This document shows positions 12,640 through 22,599 of a DNA stretch of 64,000 nucleotides, in pieces. Every line of letters begins with the position of its first letter. The first letter of the stretch is position 1. The translations under genes were made by a program, and so were the position numbers. Source of the stretch: Kryptolebias marmoratus (lineage: Eukaryota; Chordata; Actinopteri; Cyprinodontiformes; Rivulidae); contig NC_051434.1 in the NCBI RefSeq assembly GCF_001649575.2, positions 7,062,907 to 7,126,906 of the forward strand, given 5' to 3'. The notes below the pieces were generated by a model. It had not been told where the DNA came from. It did not search any database and worked only from the letters and a program-made list of their open reading frames with translations.

Positions 12640-13620
12640 TGAAATTTGCTGGGGAAGTTGTTAAAAAGCCAAAAGTAGCAAAAAGCTAGCTCGAAGCTAA
12701 TAGTAGTAAAAGGTTGGTTAAAAGTTAGGAGTGGCAAGAGGCTAGGTAAAAGCTAAAACTAGTATAAGGCAGGGGTGGAAATTAAAAATTGTGTGATTTA
12801 TTCCTGTCATCATGGACAACAAGTCCTGTGAATTTCGAGACATTTGTTCTTCTTTTGCCAAAGTTACCAGGGGGGAACCAAATATTTCAGCCGTCTGAAA
12901 TAATCGGTTCCCCCTCTAAAACACAGGAGAAAAATAATTTACCAAAAATCCTTAACTGTGTTCATTCCTCTCATCATGGACAACAAGTCCTGTGAATTTG
13001 GAGACATTTGTTGTTGTTTTTTTGCAAAAGTTACCAGGGGGAACCAAATATTTCAGTCGTCTGAAATAATCTGTTCCCCCTCTAAAACACAGGACAAAAA
13101 TAATTTACCAACAACTCCTTACCTGTGTTTATTAGCACATTTTATTTTTAAAAGAATTATGTTTTTTTGTTTTTTTAATGAGAAATATTTGCCCCTNAAC
13201 TCGAGCACATTACTGCCCCCTATATGTCAGGAGGACAAATAACACCTTTTCTGTTCAAATTGCCAACCCGCCACAGTGGTGTGTGTTGATCAAATTCAAA
13301 TCAAATTCGCCACTTCAAATATTTACCCGCATTTGGCCGGTGGCGGGTGCTAATTTCCACCCCTGGTATAAGGCTAGCTAACAGAAGCTGAAAGTAGCAA
13401 AAGGCTAAATAAAAAGGAGCAGAGCAGTAGCTAAAAAGGGGCAAAAATACTAAATAAAAGTAGCAAAATGCTAGCTCAAAGCTAACAGTAGTAAAAGGCC
13501 AGCTAAAACAAGAAGAATGCTGGTTAAAATGTAGCAGAAAAGTACCTAAAGGTACCAAAAAGATAACTAAATGCTAGCTGAAAGTAGCAGAGCAGTAGCT
13601 AAAAGTAGTTCAAGTTCAAT
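12640..13620. repeat. Irregular minisatellite of AGCTAAAAGTAGC-type units
   Basis: Short units built from AGCTAAAAGTAGC, GCTAGCTCAAAGC and AGTAGTAAAAGGC repeat irregularly on both sides of the transposon at 12771-13365. Flanking parts are about 12640-12770 and 13366-13620. The transposon has split the array. A reverse-complement relative lies at about 43076-43480. Confidence 0.75.
12771..13365. mobile_element. hAT-like non-autonomous DNA transposon, complete
   Basis: The 595-base element starts CAGGGGTGGAAATTA and ends with the exact reverse complement, a perfect 15-base terminal inverted repeat. It is flanked by a perfect 8-base target duplication, GTATAAGG, at 12763-12770 and 13366-13373. 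An 8-base duplication and CAGGGGTG ends are typical of hAT transposons. It has no transposase frame. Inside is a tandem duplication of about 164 bases, with copies starting near 12801 and 12965, sharing ATCATGGACAACAAGTCCTG and TCTAAAACACAGGA. A single ambiguous base lies at 13197. The intact target duplication suggests a fairly recent insertion. Confidence 0.9.
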
Positions 13621-15518
13621 TTTTTTTAGTTATTTTTACATGGGAGCAAATAATGCTTTAAAAACAAGAGTGCCAAATCAAAAGCAATAGCACATTAATA
13701 GCACTTTTACTCAAGGTTTAACAAAAGATAAATAAAATGTAAACTCTTTGTTGCAGCAGATTTAGATTTTCTGTTTTTTAATCTTTAAATGATCCAAACT
13801 GAAAAGCCATAAAGCAGATACTTTTAGTCTCAAAACAAGCAAACTGTAAAAGTTGAACTCGTTTCAGAAAATGTGAGCCTGGCGTCAGGAATCTCAATAA
13901 GCAGACAGCTAGAGGTTTCATAAATTACTTTATTATTTATTGTATAAAAATATGCATTTATCAAGCAATCTCCAGAAAGAACAAAATGATAAGAAACAAA
14001 CGGACAAAACAAGATCATTTTCAAACAAACCACTGTGAAATAGATTTACTCTTATTGGCGAAACTCGAAACGGAAACAAAAAAAACGTGCTCTGCTTTGT
14101 GCTTACGATAAAAACAAAAACAAATTCAGGAGTCAAAACAGGATGAAGTCTAAGAAAAGTCTGGTTTTCTGTGGCACGCACGGTCATTTCTTTCATTTAA
14201 TTTCATTTAATAATTGTCCACCTTTGAATAATGTCCTCGTAGGATTAAAAGTCAGACAATCGTAGTGTTTTAGTGATTATAAATAAGGCCGATTGGTGAC
14301 AAACCAGCACTCTGCGTGGATGAAACCCGACTTAAACCACAGTGATAAAAACCCAAAAGTGCTGTAAAGAAAATTAAATTATGATTAAAAATAGTTTCTC
14401 ACCTCAAAGATGTTTTTATTGCTTCTTTAACAGTTCAGCACTTACAGTAAACTTAAATCAGGCACAGAAGTTGCTCTCATTCTGGCACGTTTCTGGAGCT
14501 TCTCAAGCCTTAATAATTTAAAAAAAAAAAAAGCTAAATTATCTCTTAATTCCTAAACTGTTCCCTATAAAAAGTGTCGGAAGAAGTCGTCACTACAACT
14601 TCTTAGACGCTCGCAGGTGTGTAACATTTTTCCTCGCCGTCATCCAAAGTACAGATGCATCACTCGCGCTTAAATACATCGACGTCTTCTCGCTCTTAAA
14701 AGCACACGCAAATTCTTAAATTTCAACCCCCCCCTGCCAGAAACAACAATATAGTATTTAGTGAGTATTTCCCACATTTGCTCCCCAAACTCGACGATTG
14801 GTGATAATGTTGAAGTAAATCACAAACAGAGCTTGTGTGTGATAGTAAAGGATTCGTTTGGCACGTTTTGGCAGCAGCTACACGTCGACGTACATCCTAC
14901 GGTCAGTCAGGTACAAAATAAAATCTGTTTTTTTAAATTGTCTTTAACGTTTAAATAATACAGCTCCTCTGTAAAAAAAAAAAAAAAAAAAGACACGGAA
15001 AACTTCAGGCTATGCGATAACAGGCTCATCAGCAGATCACACGTTAAAAAAAAATACCACCAAGACTTGATTTTCCCGGATGGGCGGAGCTTACGGGCAG
15101 AAGAACACGTTCTTATAAACCACTACGGAGAACACTGGGTTCTTTATGAGAGCCTCCCTTGTTCCATCTTATATAAATATGATTTTAACAACACAGCAGG
15201 CTCGAAAAATACATTAAAAAAAAACTTCATAAAATGCCTAAAAAATAGCGATGGTTTCCACTGTAGGTAACTGGAAGATACGATAAATCCCATTTTAAAT
15301 AATTTACTCATCCTGGCACTTGTTGTTCTCCAATATTAACAATAATAAATCCTACGCTGATACATTTAGGGCTGTTTTATATCCAAAGATACTAAATGCA
15401 AGGACTGCTTTAACACATTACATGACAGTGAACTTCCTGCGAACAATCGTAAAAACATAGTGCAATCTCTTATCAGGGCCCAGGCTGGACAGTCGGGGGT
15501 TAATAAGTGTCTCTCTGC
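13621..15518. other. Intergenic DNA between ciart and rprd2, no gene seen
   Basis: AT-rich sequence with scattered T and A runs. Minus-strand AATAAA hexamers occur (for example near 13930), so a long ciart 3' UTR reaching here is possible but unsupported. No exon-like or RNA-like block is visible. Confidence 0.5.
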
Positions 15519-15553
15519 GCTCCTCCTCCTCCTCCTCCTCCTCCTCCTCCTCC
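15519..15553. repeat. (CTC)n microsatellite
   Basis: About eleven CTC triplets in an almost pure run, just before the assembly gap. The predicted frame across it encodes only poly-Leu or poly-Pro and is not a gene. Confidence 0.9.
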
Positions 15554-15609
15554 GTTTCAATGTGCCTGGCAGGCTAAACAGACCGGCCTTACTTTATGCT
15601 TATGTAATC

Positions 15610-15646
15610 NNNNNNNNNNNNNNNNNNNNNNNNNNNNNNNNNNNNN
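15610..15646. other. Assembly gap (37 N)
   Basis: A run of 37 undetermined bases lies between a CTC microsatellite and a C homopolymer at about 15695-15709. The gap is in the ciart 3' flank, so the end of that transcript may be misassembled. Confidence 0.99.
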
Positions 15647-15670
15647 TGACGTAAACAAGCCGAATTTTAC

Positions 15671-15676
15671 TTTATT
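15671..15676 (-). terminator. ciart: Likely ciart polyadenylation signal
   Basis: A minus-strand AATAAA sits about 100 bases downstream of the ciart stop codon, between the C run and the N gap. It is the nearest canonical signal to that stop. Confidence 0.45.
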
Positions 15677-15773
15677 GTTGGTAAATCGCCCGCGCCCCCC
15701 CCCCCCCCCTGCCTTCTCCCTGGCTGACACGCTGAGGTGCCTCCATGCGACGGGAAGGTCAGCCGCCCGCCGG

Positions 15774-17171
15774 TTAAGGCGAGTCGCTCGTGGTAATGCA
15801 GTTGCTCGAAGACACCGAGCAGTCCTGCGTGGCCGGACTCCAGCGGGGGGAGGACAGAGGGGCCTCAGGGGGCTCCCGGTTCTCCCACCTCCCGCTCAGA
15901 GGGCCGGTCCAGTCCGTGGCCTCGGCGGTTTGTCCCTCTGCCGCTGCGTAGCTCTGGGGCGATGGAGGGAGGCGGGGCTTGTGTTTCTGATGGTGCGTGT
16001 GCTTGGCTGGAACCTCATCGGCGGTAAACCAGCTCAGTTTCCTCTTCTGCAAGACAAAAATAACAAACGTTTCAGTGGAAATTACTCTTTAAGATAACAA
16101 ACAAGCATCAGACAGTGTAACCCTCGGCCCTTAAGAATTCATTTATTCAGCTTTTCTTTAAAGTAACGCTTCTGTTTGTTTCACCAAAACCCAGAAAAGA
16201 CACAATCATGGCTAATATAAAACGAGAAGCTCACCTTGACTGGAATGTGGAGCTGATTCTGACACCGGTGTGGAGTTGTGGTCGGGCTGGATGTGTTTGT
16301 GGGTTTCATTTTGTCCTGGGGGAACCACGTTTTGAGCAGCATCTCTATCTGCAGCAGACTTTGAAGGTATTTCTCACTGCAGCGCGGAGGGATCGGAAAC
16401 AACCGTTAGCGACTCTGATCACACCAACACGTTTGCTGCCACAGAAAGAGAACTTTAACTTGCGATCTTCTTACCCCATTTCAGGTTTCTGTAGCATCCC
16501 CAGGATCCGCTGTAATCTGTCTATGGCGACCGCCTGTTGGTAGCTGGTCAAACCTATCAACAAATACCAGCCGCACGTCAAAGCAAACACAAGTAGGGTG
16601 ATTTACGACGCATGATCGATCCAAAAAAATAAGTAACGCCACATACCTTTCTCAAACCGCCCGGCCTTCAGCCCGCGCAGAAGCTTAAGCAGAGGACAGA
16701 TAAACCTGCGCAAATCCGCACACTGAAAAACACCAACAGAAGGAGAGTTTTTACAGCAAAGTTTGGTTTGCAAAAACACCGAGATGCTGGCATTCATTTC
16801 GGTTTCAGGCTGCTCACTTTCTGAGCGAAGGCCAGGTCCCCCGGCGTCGACGAGGACGCGCCGAGCGAGGCCGCGTCAGGCGAAGGGGGTGCGCTCGGGT
16901 GTTTAGCTTTGTCTGGGCGGAGTTCGGGCTGGTCGGCGTTAAGCCTCGACAGCAGCTGGTCCGGACGCCGCGCGACGTGGAGATAGCCTCCGGGAAGCCG
17001 CGCCAGGCTCTCGTCGGCTGAGGAGGGCCTCTTCACCCCGGCGTCGCTCTCTCCTTCCGAGGAGACGTCCGCTTCGTCTTCCGTCTGCTCGCTCTCGCTG
17101 AGGGGGAAGCTCGAGGTGGAGGGCAGCGAGTCGTAGGACGGCCATTTGGAGGATTTGCCCAATGAGTTCAT
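15774..17171 (-). CDS. ciart: Circadian-associated repressor of transcription (CIART/Chrono)
   Basis: Five coding exons give 307 residues: 16818-17171, 16647-16722, 16475-16553, 16235-16376 and 15774-16046. The ATG is the first codon after an acceptor (CCACAG|ATG); a non-coding leader exon ends with a donor at 19109. The Ser-rich N-terminus (MNSLGKSSKWPSYDSLPSTS) resembles CIART. The diagnostic core spans about residues 110-195: GDLAFAQK, then LLKLLRGLKAGRFEKGL, SYQQAVAIDRLQRILGMLQ, KPEMGEKYLQSLLQIE and MLLKTWFPQ. CIART is a nuclear clock-output protein that represses CLOCK-BMAL1 transcription, so its own promoter is normally under E-box control; matching sites lie at 19.27-19.42 kb. It is shorter than the human protein (385 residues) in its C-terminal part. 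The rprd2-ciart-mrps21 neighbourhood agrees with human 1q21.2. Confidence 0.95.
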
Positions 17172-19108
17172 CTGTGGAGACAAACAGAGTCAGTGCGTGC
17201 TCAAAGAAAAGGATTTTAAATATATTTACTCATCAATGACCAAACTAAATTCAATAATAACTGTTTTTATTTCACAGTGATATTAGTTTAATGAAGCAAA
17301 CTAGTTCTATTAGTCAGAAAATACGGCTGATATCTGTGCTGTAAGTCAAAACCAAGCAAGTTTAATGTGTAACAAATACAAGCAGCTATGAGTGACGTCT
17401 GCAGCAAGTCTGAGCAAGTATAATGCAATCAAGATAAACACAGATGGACCGGCGTGCTGAAAACAGGAGCCGTTCGCCGGATGTGAAGAAACATGTACAA
17501 GCACATCAGTTAAAAAAAAAAAATATATATTAAGGATAACACTTTAATGAGTCAGAATCAGAGCTGTTTCCTTAAAAAAACACCGAAAAGCCCCTATCAC
17601 GGTGAAAACATGTTATTTAAGAGGCTTTTTGGCCATTATTTTGCAACTTTGGAGAACTTCTGGTACATGTTTGAATCAGTCCAGAACAATCTGATAAACT
17701 AAATGTGATGTCGGTAAGAAGAATTAATTTATTTTGGGCGTACTCAGTATTCACAGCGCACGCAATCGTCTGCCAAACAGAATATGGAGGCTTTTGTTTT
17801 GACAAGCCTGTTTTTGTTTTCAGGACTGAGCCTTTACGTAATATCAAAACGTATAAATCACGAGCTATTTTAGAAGCACCTAATATTGTGTGACAACCCT
17901 AATTATGGCCTTAAAACAAAAAGGGTTTCAGCCCGAGGCGTTTATTCAGCTCACGCAGGTAACTTTTCGGAGAAGTGCATGCAGGCTCCACCCTGTCGCC
18001 TTTTTAATGGACTGGATTTCTTTCATTTTGAACAGTCACGTGCACACCGTTGTAAATCAGGCAGGTTTCGAGCCACTTGGTAGTGTTATACGTGTTTATA
18101 ACATTACTAACTAATCTTAGAGTCCGTGGAAAGCGACCTGCGAGCTGATAACCTGGTTTCACAAAGTGCAAAGGGAGCTCTTATTGGTCATTTCTGGTCT
18201 AAAACATCCCCAGTTTCCACGCTTTTCTACAGGTGTTTGAATTTATGGTCAGATCATTTATCTGCATTTCAGCTCTACAGACCTACAGCTTCCCCCCGTT
18301 TTTTAGCCAATAATGAAACTTGTGAATTAAAAACAGACAACGTTAAGAGCAAAATGAACCCTAAAGTGCTTGTCTAAAATTTAGATGCACTCCCAAATTG
18401 ACCTAAATTGGTGGGCAAGCCTAAATCACACACAAAAACAAAACCAGAACTTACAAATAATTTGCAAAAACTTCACTGTTTTTGAAAGATCCTGCTAAAA
18501 TATCTGAGCCACTAAGCTCCAAGAGCCTTTAATTAAACACTTTAATTTTCATATTTCAAATGTGAAACAGGTGCAGCATTTTAAAAGGAGAAAGAAGACT
18601 GGATTGCACTTATTGTTACATTAATACAACAATTCAAGACCTTGGTAAAGGAGAAAGGCTCATTTACATTTAACCAAACAGGGAACAAATGGTTGCCTGA
18701 AAGTTCACCTGAGGACTTGCAATGAGTCATCTAAAACAAACAAAGACACACACACCACACACACCATTAGTTCACTCACGACCTTTGTTTCAGGTCAGAG
18801 ACTGGTTGCCATCTGATGACAGATCTGTCTATTTTCTGCTTATTTTTTCTATTTTATTCTTTAATAGTTACCCTATAATCTATAATAGAACCCCTTACAC
18901 TCCGAGTGACTGTCTGACATTAAAAACTACAGCTCCTGGCATGTTTTAAAGCTCACTTTTTAGCTGGCATGGCTCAAAATCAGAACCGTGCATGACGCGA
19001 GCTGCTCGAAATAACAGATTTCGAAGCTGCCATGTTTTCGCGAAAAAAAAAAAACATCAGTTAGTGCGGACTCGTGTTTTCTCGTATATGAAAATAAGAA
19101 GCTCTTAC
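17172..19108 (-). other. ciart: ciart intron 1 (5' UTR intron)
   Basis: This 1.9-kb intron separates the non-coding first exon from the ATG exon. It is AT-rich. I see no further exon, RNA gene or mobile element. Confidence 0.6.
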
Positions 19109-19250
19109 CTTTTTTCTTTGACGGAGAATTTGAGTCACAGTAACTGTCAACTGGGGTAAAACTAACGGTGAGCACACCAGCTGACGCGCTGCTCCTTCCT
19201 CTTCCTCGTTTCGTCTGAGTTTACTTCGAACAGGACGTGCCGAGAGAGAG
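19109..19250 (-). other. ciart: ciart non-coding exon 1 (5' boundary approximate)
   Basis: A strong donor (minus strand AAAAAAG|GTAAGAGC) ends an exon at 19109, and the next acceptor abuts the ATG at 17171. The exon therefore carries only 5' UTR. Its upstream limit is not visible; it probably lies between about 19180 and 19260, just below the E-box cluster. Confidence 0.5.
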
Positions 19251-19268
19251 AGGGCTCAACGGACTCCG

Positions 19269-19421
19269 CACGTGCCAGATGGATACAGAGACATGATTGG
19301 CCGGCTGAGAGAGCGGCTTCTCCGATTGGCCGAGAGGCCCGACCAATCGGCTGCGTTCTCGGCGACGGTTGGCTCGCACAGGCGCTGATAATAACACGCC
19401 TCCAGAGCGGAGCGGCACGTG
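19269..19421 (-). promoter_or_regulatory. ciart: ciart promoter with two CACGTG E-boxes and three CCAAT boxes
   Basis: Perfect palindromic CACGTG E-boxes occur at 19269-19274 and 19416-19421, 147 bases apart. Between them are three CCAAT pentamers: minus strand at 19296-19300 and 19325-19329, plus strand at 19343-19347. CACGTG is the binding site of CLOCK-BMAL1, and CIART is a known E-box-controlled clock gene, so a clock-driven promoter is the natural reading. The stretch is G+C-rich compared with its surroundings. Confidence 0.75.
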
Positions 19422-19469
19422 TGGCTGGTGTGGCTGGGAGGGCAGGAACAGCACGCGGCCGCAGGCATC

Positions 19470-21440
19470 TGTTTAAAATTTTATTTATTTATTTGTTTAT
19501 TTTACTTTATTATATATATATATGTATATATTTAGCTTGTTTTATCTAATATAATTCAACAACAGTTTAAAACAACAACAAAAAAAAGCAGATCAGGTTC
19601 GTGGCTTTTATGCTGGTTTTTGTTTGTTTATTTTTTTTTTTAAATAAGGCATCTAATTTAATTGTCCATTTGTGTTAATTATGGACGCCATTACAGCAAC
19701 TTGACTTGAATGACACAGGAGTGGCGAGTTTTAATGAATGATAAGTCAAAAAAAGTAGAAAAACTAATATATTTTGTTTGTAATGCTGTTTTTTTGTAGA
19801 TGATAAATATTTAAAACAATTCAGGGGAGAGAATAAGTTAATCCATCAGTATTTACTCAGAATTTTAGGTTTGCCTGGGATAAATGTGATGCATGCAGAG
19901 GAGAAGAAAGAACACAGATTGCAGTAATATTCCAATCAGATCAAATTTCCTTTATTATTATGAAGTTATTGTCAATAACAGACAGGACTGGAGCAGCCTA
20001 TATGGTTTCTCAGACCTATTAAAGCTAAGATGGCTTGTAGGCAGTCTTACATAATAAGATAGACTGGAAGCCTGAGTGCCTCTTCAGTCACATGTTAAAC
20101 TGGATGTTATGAAAGAAGGCAAAATTATTAGTTTGTTTAGGAGCAGCAGAATCCTCTGAAAAGGAAGTACCTTTATATAGACGCCGGTACAATTCTGGGT
20201 GTGTGTGTGTGTGTGTGTGTGGGTGGGGGGAAGGTTTAAATGGTTCTAAAGACCGGTTCTGAACGGAAGAGAAGAATTTAAACTCGTCAGTCGAATCGGC
20301 TGAACCGGTATGTCCAGACAAACTGCATAGGGATCCTGTATGCAAATCAGCAATATTCTTTTTTCTCTTTTCTTATGACTCATTGTTGCGGTGATCCTGG
20401 CACACGTTCCACGAGTTTAAGCGGGGACATTCAGTTCTAGATGCTTTTAATTGCGACACACCAGATAGTGTTACCATGCAAACATCGACGGTCCCGGGGC
20501 TCCGAGCTGATAAAAGAAGCCGTGCAAACTAGTAGTCACGCTGCTTATGGTTGCATTCGGTTTTCTTTTGTGATTTGGCTTCAGGTCGTATTCCTGAACA
20601 AACAAGATGGGTTTATTAAGCTGCTGAAGCTCTGGGCTGGGAGCTTAAAGATTTGATCAAATGTGGTCCGATTGTTGGTCCAGATCTTCAGCCGATATAA
20701 ACAGTGTCTGCAAAGATGTTCAGATTAGCTGGTGCAGAGTCTCCATCATCCAGGACATGATCAATCTAGAAAGAAGACATTAAAAACAAAACATCTGGAC
20801 TTCAGTTGAAGACATTTTGCTTCCCATCCGGGGACGTTTTCCAATTCAAAACTCCACGATCTCCAATAAAAAGTGCAGTTGTTTGGGGTTATTTAAATTG
20901 TTTTAGAGGCGACTGCTCAATATTTGACAAAAACGTTCTCTTTTTTTTGACTTGTCTGGTGCAGAAAGTGTTGCTTCACTTGTCATTTTCTCTTTCCAAG
21001 ACCTGCAGGTTTACATCACGCGTTCACTAGAGGATTCCCTTATTGCTCGGACGCTTTTCTCTGACAGACTCCAGTTTCCAGTTAGTCGGATTACTTCTTG
21101 AAGCAGCCTTTACCTTTATTTTATTTATTTTTTTGTCACATCTAGATTCAGTCTCACTAAGAACAAGTAAATCTTCTTAATTGGGTCTCTGGAAACATGC
21201 AGTTTAATTCTACAGTTATTCTCAAAACTTGGAAATACTCAAAAATTAAATTAATTTCAAAAATCTCAGCAAAAACATCTGGAGAGTTTGAACTTCCTGC
21301 AGCTAATTAGGCCTCTTGAAAATCTTTCTTAAGCCAATCTGAAAGGAAATTGTCCTGTTTTTGTTGATTTTAAATGTCTTAACTCGATCAATCTAATAAT
21401 TGTTACATAAATAAAAAAAACTAATGATGCCATATGTTTA
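19470..21440. other. Intergenic DNA between mrps21 and ciart
   Basis: AT-rich sequence containing a GT microsatellite and short AT runs (for example near 19510). No coding exon or RNA gene is seen. The part nearest 21.44 kb may be mrps21 3' UTR. Confidence 0.5.
20199..20220. repeat. (GT)n microsatellite
   Basis: About eleven GT dinucleotides followed by a G-rich run, in the intergenic region between ciart and mrps21. Confidence 0.9.
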
Positions 21441-21443
21441 GAA

Positions 21444-21449
21444 TTTATT
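21444..21449 (-). terminator. mrps21: Likely mrps21 polyadenylation signal
   Basis: A minus-strand AATAAA about 220 bases past the mrps21 stop codon. It is a plausible 3' end. Confidence 0.4.
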
Positions 21450-21666
21450 AGAAACGATGAAAATACACAAGACTTATATCCCCTCTCCTGCACTTTTGAC
21501 AAGTTTGGTGAAAAAATAAACCACACAACGAACGCTTTGTCGTCAGAAATGATGTCAGTCTTGCAGCCATCATTGTTGGTATTTCCCCAAGTCCTTTAAG
21601 AAGAAACAAAGACTGTTTCGATGGTTTTTGTTTGGTCAAACCATTGTTGATATTCATGTTTTCTTC

Positions 21667-22576
21667 CTAGCAGCCAAGCCAGGGATCCTCTCTGTTCGTC
21701 TGGGAGATGAAGGCGATTTTCTCTGCCATTTCCATGTGGTATATGCGCCGGCAGTTCTCAAAGTTTTTCCGCTGTCGCTCTCGGAAGGGCTTCTCGAAGT
21801 AGCGTTTGCGCTTCACCGCCTCGATGATCCCATCCTGAGTCAGGAGCCTGAATGTGGGAACAGATTTAATGGAATGGGTTAAAAAGGTAAAACAGGCAGA
21901 GAAATCTTATATCTATTTTAATATATGTCATTTCTACATTTCAAAATTAAAAAGACATTTCAATGTAGCGATTAACATTGATAAAATAAGGCAAACAGTA
22001 AATAATGTAATTATTCAAGCATTTTAAATACACACAGCCAAACATCATATCACTCAAAACGTATAAGAAACACATCTGGAAACAATAAGTTAAATCAATT
22101 TTATATGAAATTATACAGGTTCTTATACCTTTAAATATTAAGTAAACACGTCTGAATTTCGAGACAGGAAGCAAATAGAAGGTTTAAAACAGGGTTGTTG
22201 CAACTAGCTTTGAGGTAAAACGGAACACATAGATTTTATGTGTTGTAATCATGCTGCAACACTCTTCAGCTGCCTTTAATGTGGAGTTTGAAACTTTATT
22301 TTTGATCTATTTTTTTTATCGTGAAACGTTCAGAGTTCAGATTAGCCTGTAACGGTCGTGTCTACTGCGCAGCCGCAATACCGTGACATTCAGCGGAAGG
22401 CTAAAGCTAGCGTTAGCTTCTCCGCTCCGGGCTGTAATCCAAACTGACGTTAAAAAAACAAGCGAAGTTCGTGTTTTGTTTCTTTTTTCATACCTGTTTA
22501 AAGTCTTGTACGCCGTATCGACGTCACCATTTTTAACCATCACCGTCCGAGCTACGAAGCGAAGGTGCCTCGACAT
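21667..22576 (-). CDS. mrps21: Mitochondrial small ribosomal subunit protein bS21m (MRPS21)
   Basis: Two coding exons, 22494-22576 and 21667-21847, join in frame (AACAG|GTATGA and ACATTCAG|GCTC) to exactly 87 residues, the length of human MRPS21. The protein starts [20 protein letters not shown], continues [20 protein letters not shown] and [20 protein letters not shown], and ends EDPWLGC. These are the family's landmarks, including the basic central helix and the terminal W-x-G-C. It is a component of the mitochondrial ribosome small subunit, made in the cytosol and imported. It lies upstream of ciart in the same orientation, as in the human 1q21.2 cluster. No oddities were seen. Confidence 0.98.
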
Positions 22577-22599
22577 CTTGAACCGAGTGCGTCGTTCAT

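Noticed and set aside
15460..16097. Open frames through the CTC repeat and the N gap (plus strand)
   Set aside because: They consist of repeat translation, undetermined residues and the antisense of ciart exon 6.
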